Shown piece after piece: positions 6,035 through 6,098 of a stretch of 6,098 nt of DNA (its first letter is position 1; each line of letters starts with the position of its first letter). Source of the stretch: Candidatus Latescibacterota bacterium (GTDB lineage Bacteria; Latescibacterota; MVCY01; DTYK01); assembly GCA_012961925.1 (NCBI GenBank), contig DTYK01000025.1:1-6098 (forward strand), in the 5' to 3' direction. The notes under the pieces were generated by a model. The model was given only the letters and a program-made list of their open reading frames with translations. It made no database searches and had not been told where the DNA came from. Position numbers and translations under genes: made by a program.

Positions 6035-6098
6035 TTTGGTCGAAGGCCTTTCTCCAAACAACCAACACTGCTGTGCCTACAGGATACGACTGAGAGAG

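Overview
The window reads as a chromosomal stretch of ordinary biosynthetic genes from a Gram-negative (two-membrane) bacterium. All six supported genes are on the minus strand, so transcription runs from the right edge to the left edge. In that order they are: a small putative outer-membrane lipoprotein, a membrane-anchored divergent polysaccharide deacetylase, aroA, aroE, dapA and dapB. dapB is cut by the left edge after about 260 codons. I see no plus-strand gene, rRNA, tRNA, CRISPR array, transposon or phage gene.

The organism cannot be named from this sequence. A lipoprotein signal peptide and a YibQ-type deacetylase point to an outer membrane. Base composition is near even by eye, with many AGG/AGA arginine codons. 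The C-terminal NTF2-like lipoprotein resembles, from memory only, lipoproteins common in uncultured FCB-type phyla. The aro and dap enzymes would equally suit Desulfobacterota-like bacteria.

Layout. 6098-5384: lipoprotein gene behind a very strong ribosome binding site. 5383-5262: 122 bp intergenic region holding a short tandem repeat of a kind seen dispersed in environmental genomes. 5261-2806: deacetylase and aroA, closely coupled, with the aroA ribosome binding site overlapping the deacetylase stop codon. 2805-2717: short gap with a small inverted repeat. 2716-1826: aroE. 1825-1686: 140 bp gap with a perfect 11-bp-stem hairpin just after the aroE stop, and a second small inverted repeat. 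1685-1: dapA and dapB, 15 nt apart.

Function. AroE and AroA supply the shikimate pathway to chorismate; the kinase between them, AroK, is not here. DapA and DapB are the two consecutive first committed steps to diaminopimelate and lysine, and so to peptidoglycan cross-links. The most notable protein-level signal is that AroA carries all four class II EPSP-synthase motifs plus alanine at the position of E. coli Gly96, as in the glyphosate-tolerant CP4 enzyme. I found no convincing new system; the non-coding hairpin and repeat elements are the least explained parts.
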